A DNA stretch of 64,000 nucleotides from Sipunculus nudus (taxonomy: Eukaryota; Annelida; Sipuncula; Golfingiida; Sipunculidae): contig CM049318.1 in assembly GCA_026874595.1 (NCBI GenBank), positions 35,487,956 to 35,551,955 on the forward strand, read 5' to 3'. The notes under the pieces were generated by a model. That model saw nothing but the letters and a program-made list of their open reading frames with translations, was not told the DNA's origin and searched no databases. A program made the translations under genes and the position numbers. This document shows positions 1 to 9,019 of this stretch, piece by piece. Within the stretch, counting starts at the first letter, position 1. The number at the start of each line of letters is the position of its first letter.

Positions 1-2
1 GC

Positions 3-1166
3 CACCTGGCGACCACAGGGCCTGGCCCCGTCGACGTTTCCGATTCTTCAGCACCGACTGTGGCCCACCCGAAACATTTCGTCCCTGGGCTGTTAATGTT
101 CACACGGCGGCGTCTGCACCTCCTGGACGCGGACGCAAAGATGAAGGACAGACTTCGTGTGCAGCAATCGGGTCTCACGTACGCCGAGAGATTATGCGAA
201 GTGATACAGGATGCTAGCGACGCCCTCATTTCACGCGTGGAAGGACCGGACACGGACGGCTATTTACATCAGGTGCAGGGGAAATCGTCCTACGGCCGAC
301 AGGTTCCAATGAAGTCTCTGCTGGCAGCACTTCACAGTCGGAGACTCAAAGACGAAACATCTGTCTTTGTCAACACCATCACTGATTGCATGGCTGATGT
401 CACCGTGGACGCTATGCAGGACGCCAAAAAACTCGGCAAGCAGTGGGACCCAGTGGGACTCTTCACAGAAAACTTCATTCCGTCAGGAGTGTACATAGGC
501 TGTCACAACACGAGCGGTGGTTCACTGCTGGACGCACCTGTCAACCAGTGCAATTTGCCACACGCTGTCCGTCTGTGCGTGTCAGGGCGGCCTCGGGACG
601 CCGCCGATAAGGTGCATGCGCATTGTAACACGTTCATCCCTCCTTCCGATGAAAAGCTACAGTTGTGGTGTCCCGTCGAAAATTACATCGATATGGACCT
701 ATGTTACCACACTGAGGACGACGAATATTACGACGAATATAAAGTAATGTACGACCGCTCTGGTGCATTCGATGGAACGCCAACGCGGATAAATGATTTC
801 CAACTGTTTTTTGTCGTGGCCATGTTGGAACAAGATAAGATTGGGCTGTATGTCGTTAAGTCAACCAAAACAGCCAGACACGTGTCACGGCACGTCCACC
901 GCTACGTCGGGACAGGTGTGGGTCGTGTGAGGCGCACATTCTGTGCCACTTTGGAAATGGCCAAGTGTCGATCGGTTTCAGTACAGGACGCGAAGAAAAA
1001 CCTGTTTTCTGTTCTAACAAGAACAGCGGCGTGGGCAGCGTCTTTCCGTTTGGGGCGCGTGCGACAGTTTGCTTCTAATGTACCGTGTGTAGAAGTGAGA
1101 GACGGCCGCGTGTATTTTCCCTATTTCTTGCTTGATCTTGATACAAAATACACGTATGCTTTTTGA
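3..1166 (+). CDS. Unrecognised viral-type protein, C-terminal part (5' end outside window)
   Basis: The frame is open from the first bases of the window to a TGA at 1164-1166, so this is the C-terminal 387 codons of a longer protein. The first in-window initiator-like codon, a GTG at 60, is not a convincing start. I recognise no family. The protein is soluble-looking, with scattered Cys and His (for example YIGCHNTSGG and AHCNTFIPPS), an acidic Tyr-rich patch near residue 235 of the visible part (EDDEYYDEY) and a basic C-terminal third. No membrane segment or signal peptide is visible. Base composition and the single long uninterrupted frame match the herpesvirus-like genes downstream. An AATAAA lies 57 bases after the stop. 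Confidence 0.7.
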   Translation, partial: HLATTGPGPVDVSDSSAPTVAHPKHFVPGLLMFTRRRLHLLDADAKMKDRLRVQQSGLTYAERLCEVIQDASDALISRVEGPDTDGYLHQVQGKSSYGRQVPMKSLLAALHSRRLKDETSVFVNTITDCMADVTVDAMQDAKKLGKQWDPVGLFTENFIPSGVYIGCHNTSGGSLLDAPVNQCNLPHAVRLCVSGRPRDAADKVHAHCNTFIPPSDEKLQLWCPVENYIDMDLCYHTEDDEYYDEYKVMYDRSGAFDGTPTRINDFQLFFVVAMLEQDKIGLYVVKSTKTARHVSRHVHRYVGTGVGRVRRTFCATLEMAKCRSVSVQDAKKNLFSVLTRTAAWAASFRLGRVRQFASNVPCVEVRDGRVYFPYFLLDLDTKYTYAF

Positions 1167-1222
1167 TGATATGGAACGTGTGTGTTAAACAACAAGGCAT
1201 TGTATAGGAAATTGTTGTTCCC

Positions 1223-1228
1223 AATAAA
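1223..1228 (+). terminator. Poly(A) signal after the first gene
   Basis: AATAAA lies 57 bases past the TGA of the first gene. It is the only canonical signal close behind that stop codon, so it probably ends that transcript. Confidence 0.6.
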
Positions 1229-1659
1229 AACCACATATTGTGCTTTGACAAATGAATCATCTATGTTTTTCTTCATATATCTGTTATATGTGTTGTTGTA
1301 CGCTGTATGTTTTTAAATACAATTTATTTCACTACCATCTCTCACCAACGTCCAAATGCCCCCATTTATTATTTTGTGTACATGGTGTGTGTGTGTGCGC
1401 GCATTCAGGTTATGTGTCATATAAACCCCGCACATTGCAGGTTAAATTTAATATCTATCACAAACAGACCAAAAAGAAACGACATAAACGTACTATTGTG
1501 TCACATAAAGGGGGTAAAACCTTACCACAATCTACACAACGCAAACAATTATGCTTCATACGATCAATTATCAGGTAAACTGGTTCATTAAATACGTCAT
1601 GTGTAGTGACTGTTATATTAGTGTTGGTAATATACGATAGGGGGCGCTGCCTCATACAG
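1229..1659. other. Gene-free AT-rich spacer
   Basis: About 430 bases of AT-rich sequence between the first gene and the left arm of the palindrome. It holds a short GT/GC run near 1385-1400. Only short frames without family features occur on either strand, and I see no gene or RNA. Confidence 0.5.
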
Positions 1660-1816
1660 CACTGGTCAACACAACAAAATAGCCCTTTGCCGGACAACGG
1701 TCTACATGACATTTACGAAATACCTGCTACAATTTTAGGAAAAATATGCCTCCAACGTTCCACGAGTAACATTTACGATATCTTCACCAAAGATTTAAAT
1801 GTGTCCACAACCCTAC

Positions 1817-1851
1817 TATATAAACAGGCCGGCTCTATAATACTATCAGTT
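1817..1851 (+). promoter_or_regulatory. TATA plus initiator promoter pointing into the palindrome (left arm)
   Basis: TATATAAA at 1817-1824 is followed by TCAGTT at 1846-1851, placing the initiator A 31 bases from the first T of the TATA box. That is ideal spacing for an animal RNA polymerase II core promoter. It reads toward the centre of the palindrome. Confidence 0.6.
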
Positions 1852-1861
1852 GAGAGCGCTG

Positions 1862-2106
1862 TATGGGCGCTTTTGGGTCCCAGACGGCTCCCCTGTGTCT
1901 GTGACGTCACACTTTCCATCAGCCAATCAAATCAAGGAACAGTACCTATTCATGATAACATAAGAAACTTACGTACACAAAGCATGTAGTCCCTGTGGCG
2001 CAACGGTTAGCGCGTCCGGCTGTTAATCGGAAGGTTGGTGGTTCGAGCCCACCCAGGGACGTTATACCTCTATGGGCGCTTTTGGCTCCCAGACGGCTCC
2101 CCTGTG
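1862..2106 (+). repeat. 36-bp direct repeats flanking the tRNA-Asn insertion
   Basis: A 36-base segment beginning TATGGGCGCTTTTGG occurs at 1862-1897 and again at 2071-2106 with one mismatch. The right arm of the palindrome has the segment once (about 4838-4873 in reverse complement). The 209 bases between repeat starts, including the tRNA-Asn gene, are therefore an extra cassette in the left arm, bounded like a duplication or a recombination product. Confidence 0.8.
1989..2061 (+). tRNA. tRNA-Asn (GTT)
   Basis: A cloverleaf can be drawn: acceptor GTCCCTG pairs with CAGGGAC, the T arm is GGTGG/CCACC around TTCGAGC, and the anticodon loop is CTGTTAA, giving anticodon GTT. The D arm GCGC...GCGC is intact, with a loop one base shorter than usual. 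Discriminator G is at 2061. No intron and no encoded CCA, as in eukaryotes. A short T run follows at about 2081. The 90 bases upstream are nearly identical to those upstream of the tRNA at 6396. Confidence 0.9.
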
Positions 2107-2239
2107 GGGGAGGGGGGGACTTGAGGGGGGGAGGGGGCGGCCCCTCCCTCTGCCTTATGTCAAGAAGTAGTAGAGTTGTGGCCTGTGGCCACCAGGGGTC
2201 GGTTGTGTGGTTCAAGTCAGAAGTAGACCAGTTGTAGGT

Positions 2240-2540
2240 TTGGGGATCGCCGGCGGGGGGGGGGGGGGGGGGGAAGAAGAGTCGGTAGGATGTGAAAGGT
2301 CGATTGGGGTCGCCGAGGTCGGATGTGAAAGGTCAGTATGCTTAACCATGGGGGGAACAGGGGAGTTCTGTGTGGGATCGGCCGGGGGGGGGTACAGGGT
2401 AGTCATGGGTGGGATCGCCCGGGGGGGTGGTACAGGGTAGTCCTGGGTGGGATCGCTCAGGGGGGGTACAGGGGAGTCGTGGGTGGGATCGCCCAGGGGG
2501 GGGGGACAGGGGAGTCCTGGTTGGGATCGGAGATGCATGA
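2240..2540 (+). repeat. G-rich minisatellite, left arm
   Basis: Five or six imperfect copies of a unit of about 45-50 bases built on ACAGGG(GA)GTC, TGGGTGGGATCG and a run of 6-9 G. An 18-G run lies at about 2255. The related C-rich array in the right arm (4440-4690) has diverged to a unit of about 65 bases. Confidence 0.75.
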
Positions 2541-2689
2541 GAATGGTTAAAGAGTGTTCATCGGATATCATCGGTACTGGAAAAGCCACAGGTGTGCAAC
2601 GCATGTCAAAGCACTATGGGATCGTTCAGATCCCCACAGAGGGTCTCTGCTTGGACCGAGGCCCCTATAGAAATTTCTCCACAAGGGTC

Positions 2690-3465
2690 GTGGTGGGGGC
2701 TTCGCCCCAGGGGATAATACTTTATGGGGGATCGATCCCTACAAAGAATATACCCCGGGGGCGAAGCCCCCATCAGGAATTACATGGAAGGCCCGTGATG
2801 GGGGCCTCGCCCCCATGGGATAATACTTTATGGGGGATCGATCCCTACAAAGAATATACCCCGGGGGCGAAGCCCCCATAAGGAATTACATGGAAGGCCC
2901 GTGGTGGGGGCCTCGCCCCCGGGAATAATATTTTATGTGGGATCGATCCCTACAAAGAATATACACTGGGGGCGAGGCCCCCATAAGGAATTACATGGAA
3001 GGCCCGTGGTGGGGGCCTCGCCCCCAGGGGATAATACTTTATGTGGGATCGATCCCTACAAAGAATATACACAGGGGGCGAGGCCCCCATAAGGAATTAC
3101 ATGGAAGGCCCGTGGTGGGGGCCTCGCCCCCGGGAATAATATTTTATGGGGGATCGATCCCTAAAAAGAATATACACTGGGGGCGAGGCCCCCATAAGGA
3201 ACTATATGGAAGACCCGTGGTGGGGGCCTCGCCCCCAGGGGATAATACTTTATGTGGGATCGATCCCTACAAAGAATATACACAGGGGGCGAGGCCCCCA
3301 TAAGGAATTACATGGAAGGCCCGTTGTGGGGGCCTCGCCCCCAGGGGATAATACTTTATACTGGATCGATCCCTACAAAGAATATACCCCGGGGGCGAGG
3401 CCCCCATAAGGATTTACATGGAGGGCCCGTGGTGGGGGCCTCGCCCCCTGGGAATATTCATTTTA
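2690..3465 (+). repeat. Seven tandem 106-bp units, left array
   Basis: Each unit contains the perfect palindrome GGATCGATCC, the segment TACAAAGAATATAC, and two 15-base sequences (GGGGGCGAGGCCCCC and its reverse complement) separated by about 28 bases, so every unit can fold into its own stem-loop. Units vary at a few positions such as TTTATGGGG against TTTATGTGG. Open frames across this array on both strands are by-products of the 106-base periodicity. Confidence 0.9.
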
Positions 3466-3473
3466 CGGATCGA

Positions 3474-3526
3474 GGCGCCGAAGGCGCCCCCCATACATAC
3501 ATCTGTGTATTGGCGCCTTCGGCGCC
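3474..3526. repeat. Central hairpin pair of the palindrome
   Basis: GGCGCCGAAGGCGCC (3474-3488) and its reverse complement (3512-3526) flank a 23-base AT-richer centre. The dyad axis falls at about 3500, which is also the axis of the whole palindrome. Each 15-mer is itself close to self-complementary. Confidence 0.85.
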
Positions 3527-3535
3527 CCGATCCCC

Positions 3536-4315
3536 ATACTGTATTCTCCCGGGGGCGAGGCCCCCACCGCGATCCTTCCATATATTTCCTTATGGGGGCC
3601 TCGCCCCCTGTGTGTATTCTTTTTAGGGATCGATCCCCCATAAAGTATTATCCCCTGGGGGCGAGGCCCCCACAACGGGCCTTCCATGTAATTCCTTATG
3701 GGGGCCTCGCCCCCTGTGTATATTCTTTGTAGGGATCGATCCCACATAAAGTATTATCCCCTGGGGGCGAGGCCCCCACCACGGGTCTTCCATATAGTTC
3801 CTTATGGGGGCCTCGCCCCCAGTGTATATTCTTTTTAGGGATCGATCCCCCATAAAATATTATTCCCGGGGGCGAGGCCCCCACCACGGGCCTTCCATGT
3901 AATTCCTTATGGGGGCCTCGCCCCCTGTGTATATTCTTTGTAGGGATCGATCCAACATAAAGTATTATCCCCTGGGGGCGAGGCCCCCATCACGGGCCTT
4001 CCATGTAATTCCTTATGGGGGCCTCGCCCCCAGTGTATATTCTTTGTAGGGATCGATCCCACATAAAATATTATTCCCGGGGGCGAGGCCCCCACCACGA
4101 TCCTTCCATGTAATTCCTTATGGGGGCCTCGCCCCCTGTGTGTATTCTTTTTAGGGATCGATCCCCCATAAAGTATTATCCCCTGGGGGCGAGGCCCCCA
4201 CCACGGGCCCTCCATGTAATTCCTTATGGGGGCCTCGCCCCCTGTGTGTATTCTTTTTAGGGATCGATCCCCCATAAAGTATTATCCCCTGGGGGCGAGG
4301 CCCCCACCACGACCC
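3536..4315 (-). repeat. Seven tandem 106-bp units, right array (inverted)
   Basis: This is the reverse-complement counterpart of the left array, again seven copies, marked by the ATTCTTTnTAGGGATCGATCC segment at about 3614, 3720, 3826, 3931, 4036, 4143 and 4248. Equal copy number on both sides argues for a single inverted duplication, or for continued exchange between the arms. Confidence 0.9.
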
Positions 4316-4439
4316 CTGTGGAGAAACCTCTATAGGGGCCTCGGCCCCAGGGGAGACTCTGTGGTGATCGGAACGATCCCATTGTGCTTTGACATGCGTT
4401 GCACACCGTTGGCTTTCCCAGTACCGATGATACCCGACG

Positions 4440-4690
4440 ATCACTCTTTAACCATTCACATCCGTATACGAACCCGATCCCACTCACAACTCCCCTGTTC
4501 CCCCCCCCCCCGGCGACCCCTGCTGACCTTTCACCTCCGACCCGATCCCACTCACAACTCCCCTGTTCTCCCCCCCCGGCGACCCCTGCTGACCTTTCAC
4601 CTTCGACCCGATCCCATCCAGAACTCCCCTGTTCTCCCCCCCGGCGACCCCTGTTCACCTTTCACATCCGACCTCGTCGACCCCAACCGA
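4440..4690 (-). repeat. C-rich minisatellite, right arm
   Basis: About three and a half copies of a unit of about 65 bases containing GACCTTTCACnTnCGAC, CGATCCCA and CTCCCCTGTTC followed by a C run. It is the counterpart of the G-rich minisatellite at 2240-2540, but the unit has diverged. Confidence 0.75.
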
Positions 4691-4877
4691 CCTTTCACAT
4701 CCAACCGACCTACAACTGGTCCACTTCTGACTTGAACCACACAACCGACCCCAGGCCCACAACTCTATTACTTCTTGGCATAAGGCAGAGGGAGGGGCCG
4801 CCCCCTCCCCCCCTCAAGTCCCCCCCTCCCCCACAGGGGAGCCGTCTGGGACCCAAAAGCGCCCATAGAGCGCTCTC

Positions 4878-4912
4878 AACTGATAGTATAATAGACTCGG
4901 CCTGCTTATATA
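4878..4912 (-). promoter_or_regulatory. TATA plus initiator promoter pointing into the palindrome (right arm)
   Basis: Minus strand: TATATAAG (T at 4912) and TCAGTT (4883-4878), with the initiator A 31 bases downstream. It mirrors the promoter at 1817-1851, so the two promoters face each other across the array. Confidence 0.6.
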
Positions 4913-5117
4913 GTAGGGTTGTGGACACATTGAAAACTTTGGTGTGCGGCAGATTTTACGTTTGTGCAAGATGTACGCGCAAACTGGAAAAGATATCGCA
5001 AATGTCACTCGTTGAACGCTTTAAGCATATTTTTCCGAAGATTTTAGCACATATTTCGTAAATGTTGTGTAGACCGTTGTCCGGCAAGTGGCCATTTTGT
5101 GTTGCTGACCAATATGT

Positions 5118-5674
5118 TGGCGTCAGTATCGCCACCTGCCGACGACCAGTGGAACTATATCAGATAGACAACAGATTTATCAAGTTGAAGGAACACAAAT
5201 GTAACAAACATGTTCCCAAGCTACTAACGTTCATGTATAAATCTCTTGTGTTTCATACTATAATTCACGGGAATCTGTTTGTCTGTCTGTCTGTCCGGAT
5301 TCTTTCGCACGCTAGGGATTGCACGGTCGTCAAACTTCGTGGGAGGGTGCATCTTGGTCCGGGGAAGAGCAAGTTTATATTTTTTAGGCGTTTGGTAAAG
5401 AAATGGCCTCAAAATCGATAAAATTATTCTGGGTTTAATACCTGCGGTGTGCCATGGCCATTCTCACATTGTGCTTCCTCATAATTTAAGAAATGTGTGC
5501 ATGCAGGTACAGATATGGGTATACTCTAGTTAATTCTAAAGAGTACATATGATTTGCCCTGTAACTTAATATCTTCCAAATTATAGCAAATATATATTCA
5601 TAAGTGTTCATGGATTCCGTAGTCCAGCACGGTGGTGTATATTTTAATACATTTGAAGTCAATGCCAACTGTGG
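5118..5674. other. Spacer between the palindrome and tRNA-Ile
   Basis: No gene is visible. There is a short GTCT microsatellite at about 5277-5294. A frame spanning 5062-5421 is mostly palindrome-arm sequence and has no protein features. Confidence 0.5.
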
Positions 5675-5748
5675 GGCCGGTTAGCTCAGTTGGTTAGAGT
5701 GTTGTGCTGATAACGCAAAGGTCGCGGGTTCGACCCCCGTACTGGCCA
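5675..5748 (+). tRNA. tRNA-Ile (GAT)
   Basis: Acceptor GGCCGGT pairs with ACTGGCC with one G-T pair. The D arm is AGCTCAGTTGGTTAGAGT, the anticodon loop CTGATAA gives GAT, and the T arm is CGGG/CCCG around TTCGACC. Discriminator A is at 5748. No intron. A T5 run follows at about 5755, a good polymerase III terminator. It lies between the palindrome and the helicase, inside the herpesvirus-like block. Confidence 0.93.
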
Positions 5749-6302
5749 CGTATTCTTTTTGGTTTTAAGCCACATTCATCCATTTTTATTCTTTCATTTC
5801 CTACCCAGGTACACAGCAGTTTATCAAAGAAAGTAAACTATTTTCTGTTGTTTATACATATCGAACAAAATTGAAATGGCCTTAGCAAACTGCAGGGACA
5901 CATATACTTTAGTCTCTTACACGGGCATATGATGGCGCTCCCTCACCCAACAATATTGATTAAGATATAGACTGGTACCCCGCTCTATTATGGCACCGCT
6001 GCTCTAGGCCAATCATAGAGACGGGCGTACAACGCCATCTTTTGTACCCTTGGCAGACTGGTACCAACCCAAGTATATATTATATATGATTAAAAAAATA
6101 AGCATTTTCGTTTGCTCAAATATGTTACCAAAAGTTGGCCGTATATTAAATGTGACATTAATAATTAGATTAATAGAGATTAATGATAAATCACTGCTCC
6201 GTACAGGTATCGATTGTCATCACGCTGCAAACTGTCTAGACCCCAAGTAAACAATTGAAGTAAACAATATGTATTACTGGGATTAAAGGCATTTATATAG
6301 GT
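5749..6302. other. Spacer between tRNA genes
   Basis: AT-rich. The string AGACTGGTACC occurs at about 5969 and 6056, bracketing some 90 bases, and a related string occurs in the host repeats near 37,165 and 38,694. No gene or RNA is recognised. Confidence 0.45.
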
Positions 6303-6395
6303 CGTCTGTGACGTCATACTTTCCATCAGCCAATCAAATCAAGGAACAGTACCTGCTCATGATAAAATGAGAAACTCACGTACACAAAGCATGTA
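6303..6395 (+). repeat. Duplicated 5' flank of the tRNA cassette
   Basis: These 93 bases match 1897-1988 with only a handful of differences, including the segments CTTTCCATCAGCCAATCAAA and GTACACAAAGCATGTA directly before the tRNA. Flank and tRNA therefore spread together as one unit rather than as a mature tRNA copy. Confidence 0.85.
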
Positions 6396-6468
6396 GTCCC
6401 TGTGGCGCAATCGGTAGCGCTTCCGGCTTTTAATCGGGAGGTTGGTGGTTCGAGCCCACCCAGGGACG
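6396..6468 (+). tRNA. tRNA with TTT anticodon (Lys by anticodon) on an Asn-type body
   Basis: The acceptor stem, T arm and D stem are the same as in the tRNA-Asn at 1989. The anticodon loop is CTTTTAA, giving TTT, which reads lysine codons. The anticodon stem TCCGG/TCGGG keeps pairing with wobble pairs at its ends. Discriminator G is at 6468 and a T5 run follows at about 6477. Either the anticodon mutated in a copy of the Asn gene, or this is a tRNA-derived sequence no longer used in translation. What charges it cannot be told from the sequence. Confidence 0.75.
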
Positions 6469-6937
6469 TTATACATGTTTTTATATCCCCTATACCATCC
6501 ATACAGCGGCCCCTGTTGGTCATCTTGTACAACATATTTTGTACGAATTAGACCAATACGGTTCTATTCATTCATCACCACTTGTTTTGTGCTTTTTCCG
6601 CTACAACAATCAGCCCTTCCAGTGCGCAGAAGGATAATTACAAAGTGCATGTTTATATATCGGTTATTGTTCGCCGTGTCCGGCTCCACAATATGATGTT
6701 GATCAGGATAATGTTCATTGTATCATGTACGACAAATGGAACGGGAATGGGATGGGTTCAGATCGGACACATATTATGTTCATTGGCGTGTAATGTCATT
6801 TAAACAGCGCAAGCTATTGAACGCACCCTCACACCCTTCCCCACACACACACAAACACATTCATGTAGGCATGTTATAGTGAATCGGTGAATCAATCAGT
6901 GACATCACAATAAACAAGACGGAGATGAAACTTACAT
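6469..6937. other. Spacer before the helicase 3' end
   Basis: No supported gene. A CA-rich stretch lies at about 6840-6860. Short frames lack family features and codon character. Confidence 0.5.
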
Positions 6938-6943
6938 TTTATT
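6938..6943 (-). terminator. Poly(A) signal of the helicase transcript
   Basis: AATAAA on the minus strand, 28 bases past the helicase stop codon. Confidence 0.6.
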
Positions 6944-6970
6944 CGACAATAAACACATCATACATAATTG

Positions 6971-8998
6971 CTAAACTGCATGAGTTGTGTTGGGGTGTAA
7001 AAGTATATACAGCAATCCCAGATGAGGGAAAAAAGCGCAACGACGGCGGAACATGTTACACGACACATAAAGTTCACGGCTGGCACGGGAGATAGCGACG
7101 TAAGGTGTCCTGAGGTCTCCGCACATGCCGTCACTTACAGAGACGGCCACCCGCTGGTATGTGTGACCTTGAGATTTGGTTACAGTCACGGCCGTCTGCG
7201 AAACCATGGGGACGCGGAATGACGAGTGCAATGCGAAACGGGGCACGTCGATTTCTGGTTCTGTGATGTACTCTTCAGATGACGGTAATGCGAGGCCGAC
7301 CCAACCCGTCTCTTCGGAACACACCACCGCGCACCGCAGCTCGAACTTGTCGCCTGAGGAACGCACGGCTTTTACGAAACGGGGCAGGGTCGACTTTTCG
7401 TAAGGCTGGTAATTAAGGGCGTCGAACGGAGAATCGGCGGGTATGGTCCTGCTCCCGAGCACGGTGACTACTTCGGCTGTATCTAATACCTGGTTCGGTA
7501 TCACGTACCGCTGGTCGACAGCTCCCAGGCCTTTGTCCGCCGAGCCTTCCGGTTCTGTGAGGCACGTTAGACCCAGGTGCACCTCACATTCGGAGATGTC
7601 CGGGTATTCGTCAGCGGCACGCATGTATGTTGTGCTGAGATCGGACACCAGCGTGTTCAGGTAGTCAAAATCCGTGGCAGGGTCGGGAGCATCTGCAGAA
7701 GCATCTACGTCGAAACGGCTAATGTTTTCGTCAACACAGTTACCTTCCTGTCCGAGTGAGTGTTTGGCCATGAAACGGTCAGCCACCCCCTTGTCGGACA
7801 GCAGGCTGTACAGGGCCTCGTATGCTCCTTGCAGGATGGCACAAACGAACGGTGTGTGGGCAGGGAGGAAGGACAGGCACATCCTGGGTAGCGCCGTTCT
7901 CATCAGCAAGCGGAAAGGTCCCTTGAACCCTGTCAGCACGAACTGACATGCCCGCCGACATACAGCGGGCTTGCCGACCGGCAGGGTGTGCTTGCACATG
8001 AGAACTCTGTATCTTTGAGGGAGCAAGGGGTCTGTCTGTCTCACGTCCGGACGGGGGGTTTCCTTTTCCCGTACTTTGTGGCCGTTTACCGGGCCTTGGC
8101 TGTCCGTGAAGTTTTCTGGTGCCGGGTCGTCCGTGATTTCCCAAGTGTCCTTTGTCGCCTTTGGCCGCAGTATGTGGTTGTCTTCTCTCTTCCTGTCGGG
8201 TGGAGGGTAGTATTCGCCTTCTGGCTCGTACACTTTTCCACCCGCGAAATAATGCACAGACTCACTCGTGTACTCGAACCCAAACAGGTTCGGGGCGTGT
8301 GTGTATAGTGAGTCTATGAACGAATCGAGTGAGGTTAACACCAGCCCCGTTTCGGTAACCATCGGGGCCATTTGGTGATCGGACCCCCAGTTCAGACCGA
8401 CTGACGTGGAGCTGTTTTCCTTGTCTCCCGGAGGCTGTGCACCCGAGTTAGGTAGGGCTCGTTTTGCCCACGCGTCACGAAACATGTCGTCCACCCTCCG
8501 GTTATCCTGCTTCTCACGTAACGGTCGTCGACGTTTCCTGCCCGGCATCCGCTGTTCTCTGAACTGCGCCTGCAAAACGGACAGGTACGCGATCGCGTCG
8601 TGGACGTTCAGGAAAACCCATATGCCCAAATCGGCGGATTCCATAGTTTGTTTGCAACGTTTGTCATACTCTGCGACTTCGTCGTTACTGGCGAATATTC
8701 TGATGCAGCCTGTGAGGTCTGTCGCGGTGCCGTCCGCGGTTGTGTCCAGGCTCATTGGTTCCTCTACCACGTGGGACGGCACCACGTGTTTGTCCAACAG
8801 ACGGATGGTGTCGGGGTCCCTTATGCCGTAGTGAAGGTCGTAAAGGAGTTCGCTTATTTCCAAGTGGCACCTTTTGTTGACGTGCATCACGACGGTGTGA
8901 TTTGGTTCGTACACGCCGGTGGCCTTGGCGATGATAGGGACGTTGCAAACATGCTGCAGCATGCTGACGGCCGGCACTCGGTTCGCCACGGGTCCCAT
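6971..8998 (-). CDS. Herpesvirus UL5-type helicase, C-terminal part (after an in-frame TAG)
   Basis: This is the continuation, in the same frame, of the N-terminal part at 9020-10150; a single TAG at 9022-9020 separates them. It carries the C-terminal superfamily-1 helicase motifs: TVTKSQGHTYQ (motif V type) and PYVAISRASRELYV (motif VI type, with the arginine that contacts ATP) in the last 80 residues. Between them is a long insert (MPGRKRRRPLREKQ and following, low complexity and charged), so the whole is longer, about 1,060 codons, than usual for UL5 homologues. The first ATG after the TAG is at 8998, seven codons on, but a product starting there would lack the ATP-binding motifs. In herpesviruses this protein unwinds DNA ahead of the fork with the primase; neither primase nor polymerase is in the window. 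Confidence 0.8.
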   Translation of the reverse strand: MGPVANRVPAVSMLQHVCNVPIIAKATGVYEPNHTVVMHVNKRCHLEISELLYDLHYGIRDPDTIRLLDKHVVPSHVVEEPMSLDTTADGTATDLTGCIRIFASNDEVAEYDKRCKQTMESADLGIWVFLNVHDAIAYLSVLQAQFREQRMPGRKRRRPLREKQDNRRVDDMFRDAWAKRALPNSGAQPPGDKENSSTSVGLNWGSDHQMAPMVTETGLVLTSLDSFIDSLYTHAPNLFGFEYTSESVHYFAGGKVYEPEGEYYPPPDRKREDNHILRPKATKDTWEITDDPAPENFTDSQGPVNGHKVREKETPRPDVRQTDPLLPQRYRVLMCKHTLPVGKPAVCRRACQFVLTGFKGPFRLLMRTALPRMCLSFLPAHTPFVCAILQGAYEALYSLLSDKGVADRFMAKHSLGQEGNCVDENISRFDVDASADAPDPATDFDYLNTLVSDLSTTYMRAADEYPDISECEVHLGLTCLTEPEGSADKGLGAVDQRYVIPNQVLDTAEVVTVLGSRTIPADSPFDALNYQPYEKSTLPRFVKAVRSSGDKFELRCAVVCSEETGWVGLALPSSEEYITEPEIDVPRFALHSSFRVPMVSQTAVTVTKSQGHTYQRVAVSVSDGMCGDLRTPYVAISRASRELYVSCNMFRRRCAFFPHLGLLYILLHPNTTHAV

Positions 8999-9019
8999 AC
9001 CGTCTGACCGTATAGCCGT

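Larger units (their letters stand above)
1660..5117. repeat. Imperfect palindrome of about 3.4 kb (left arm to 3,500, right arm from 3,500)
   Basis: Reading the right arm in reverse complement reproduces the left arm in order: the CTTGCCGGACAACGGTCTAC segment (1688-1710 against 5065-5090), a TATA/initiator promoter, the GGGCGCTTTTGG segment, a G-rich minisatellite, a unique segment (2540-2690 against 4300-4460), seven 106-bp units, and a centre with two 15-bp hairpin sequences (3474-3488 and 3512-3526). By eye the arms are roughly 85-90% alike outside the length-variable G runs. The left arm is longer mainly because of a 209-bp tRNA insertion. Such a structure could be a viral internal repeat or replication origin, or the product of an end-to-end fusion or inverted duplication. 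The sequence does not decide between these. Confidence 0.9.

Noticed and set aside
1946-2215. Minus-strand frame containing LGGLEPPTFRL
   Set aside because: It is the antisense reading of the tRNA-Asn gene, a well-known false frame; the same applies to 6326-6535.
2447-4275. Many overlapping frames on both strands with repeated GASPPG-like peptides
   Set aside because: They arise from the 106-bp repeat units, whose length and lack of stops create frames on both strands.
5062-5421. Plus-strand frame of 119 codons beside the palindrome
   Set aside because: Its first part is palindrome-arm sequence and the rest low-complexity; no start context or family features.
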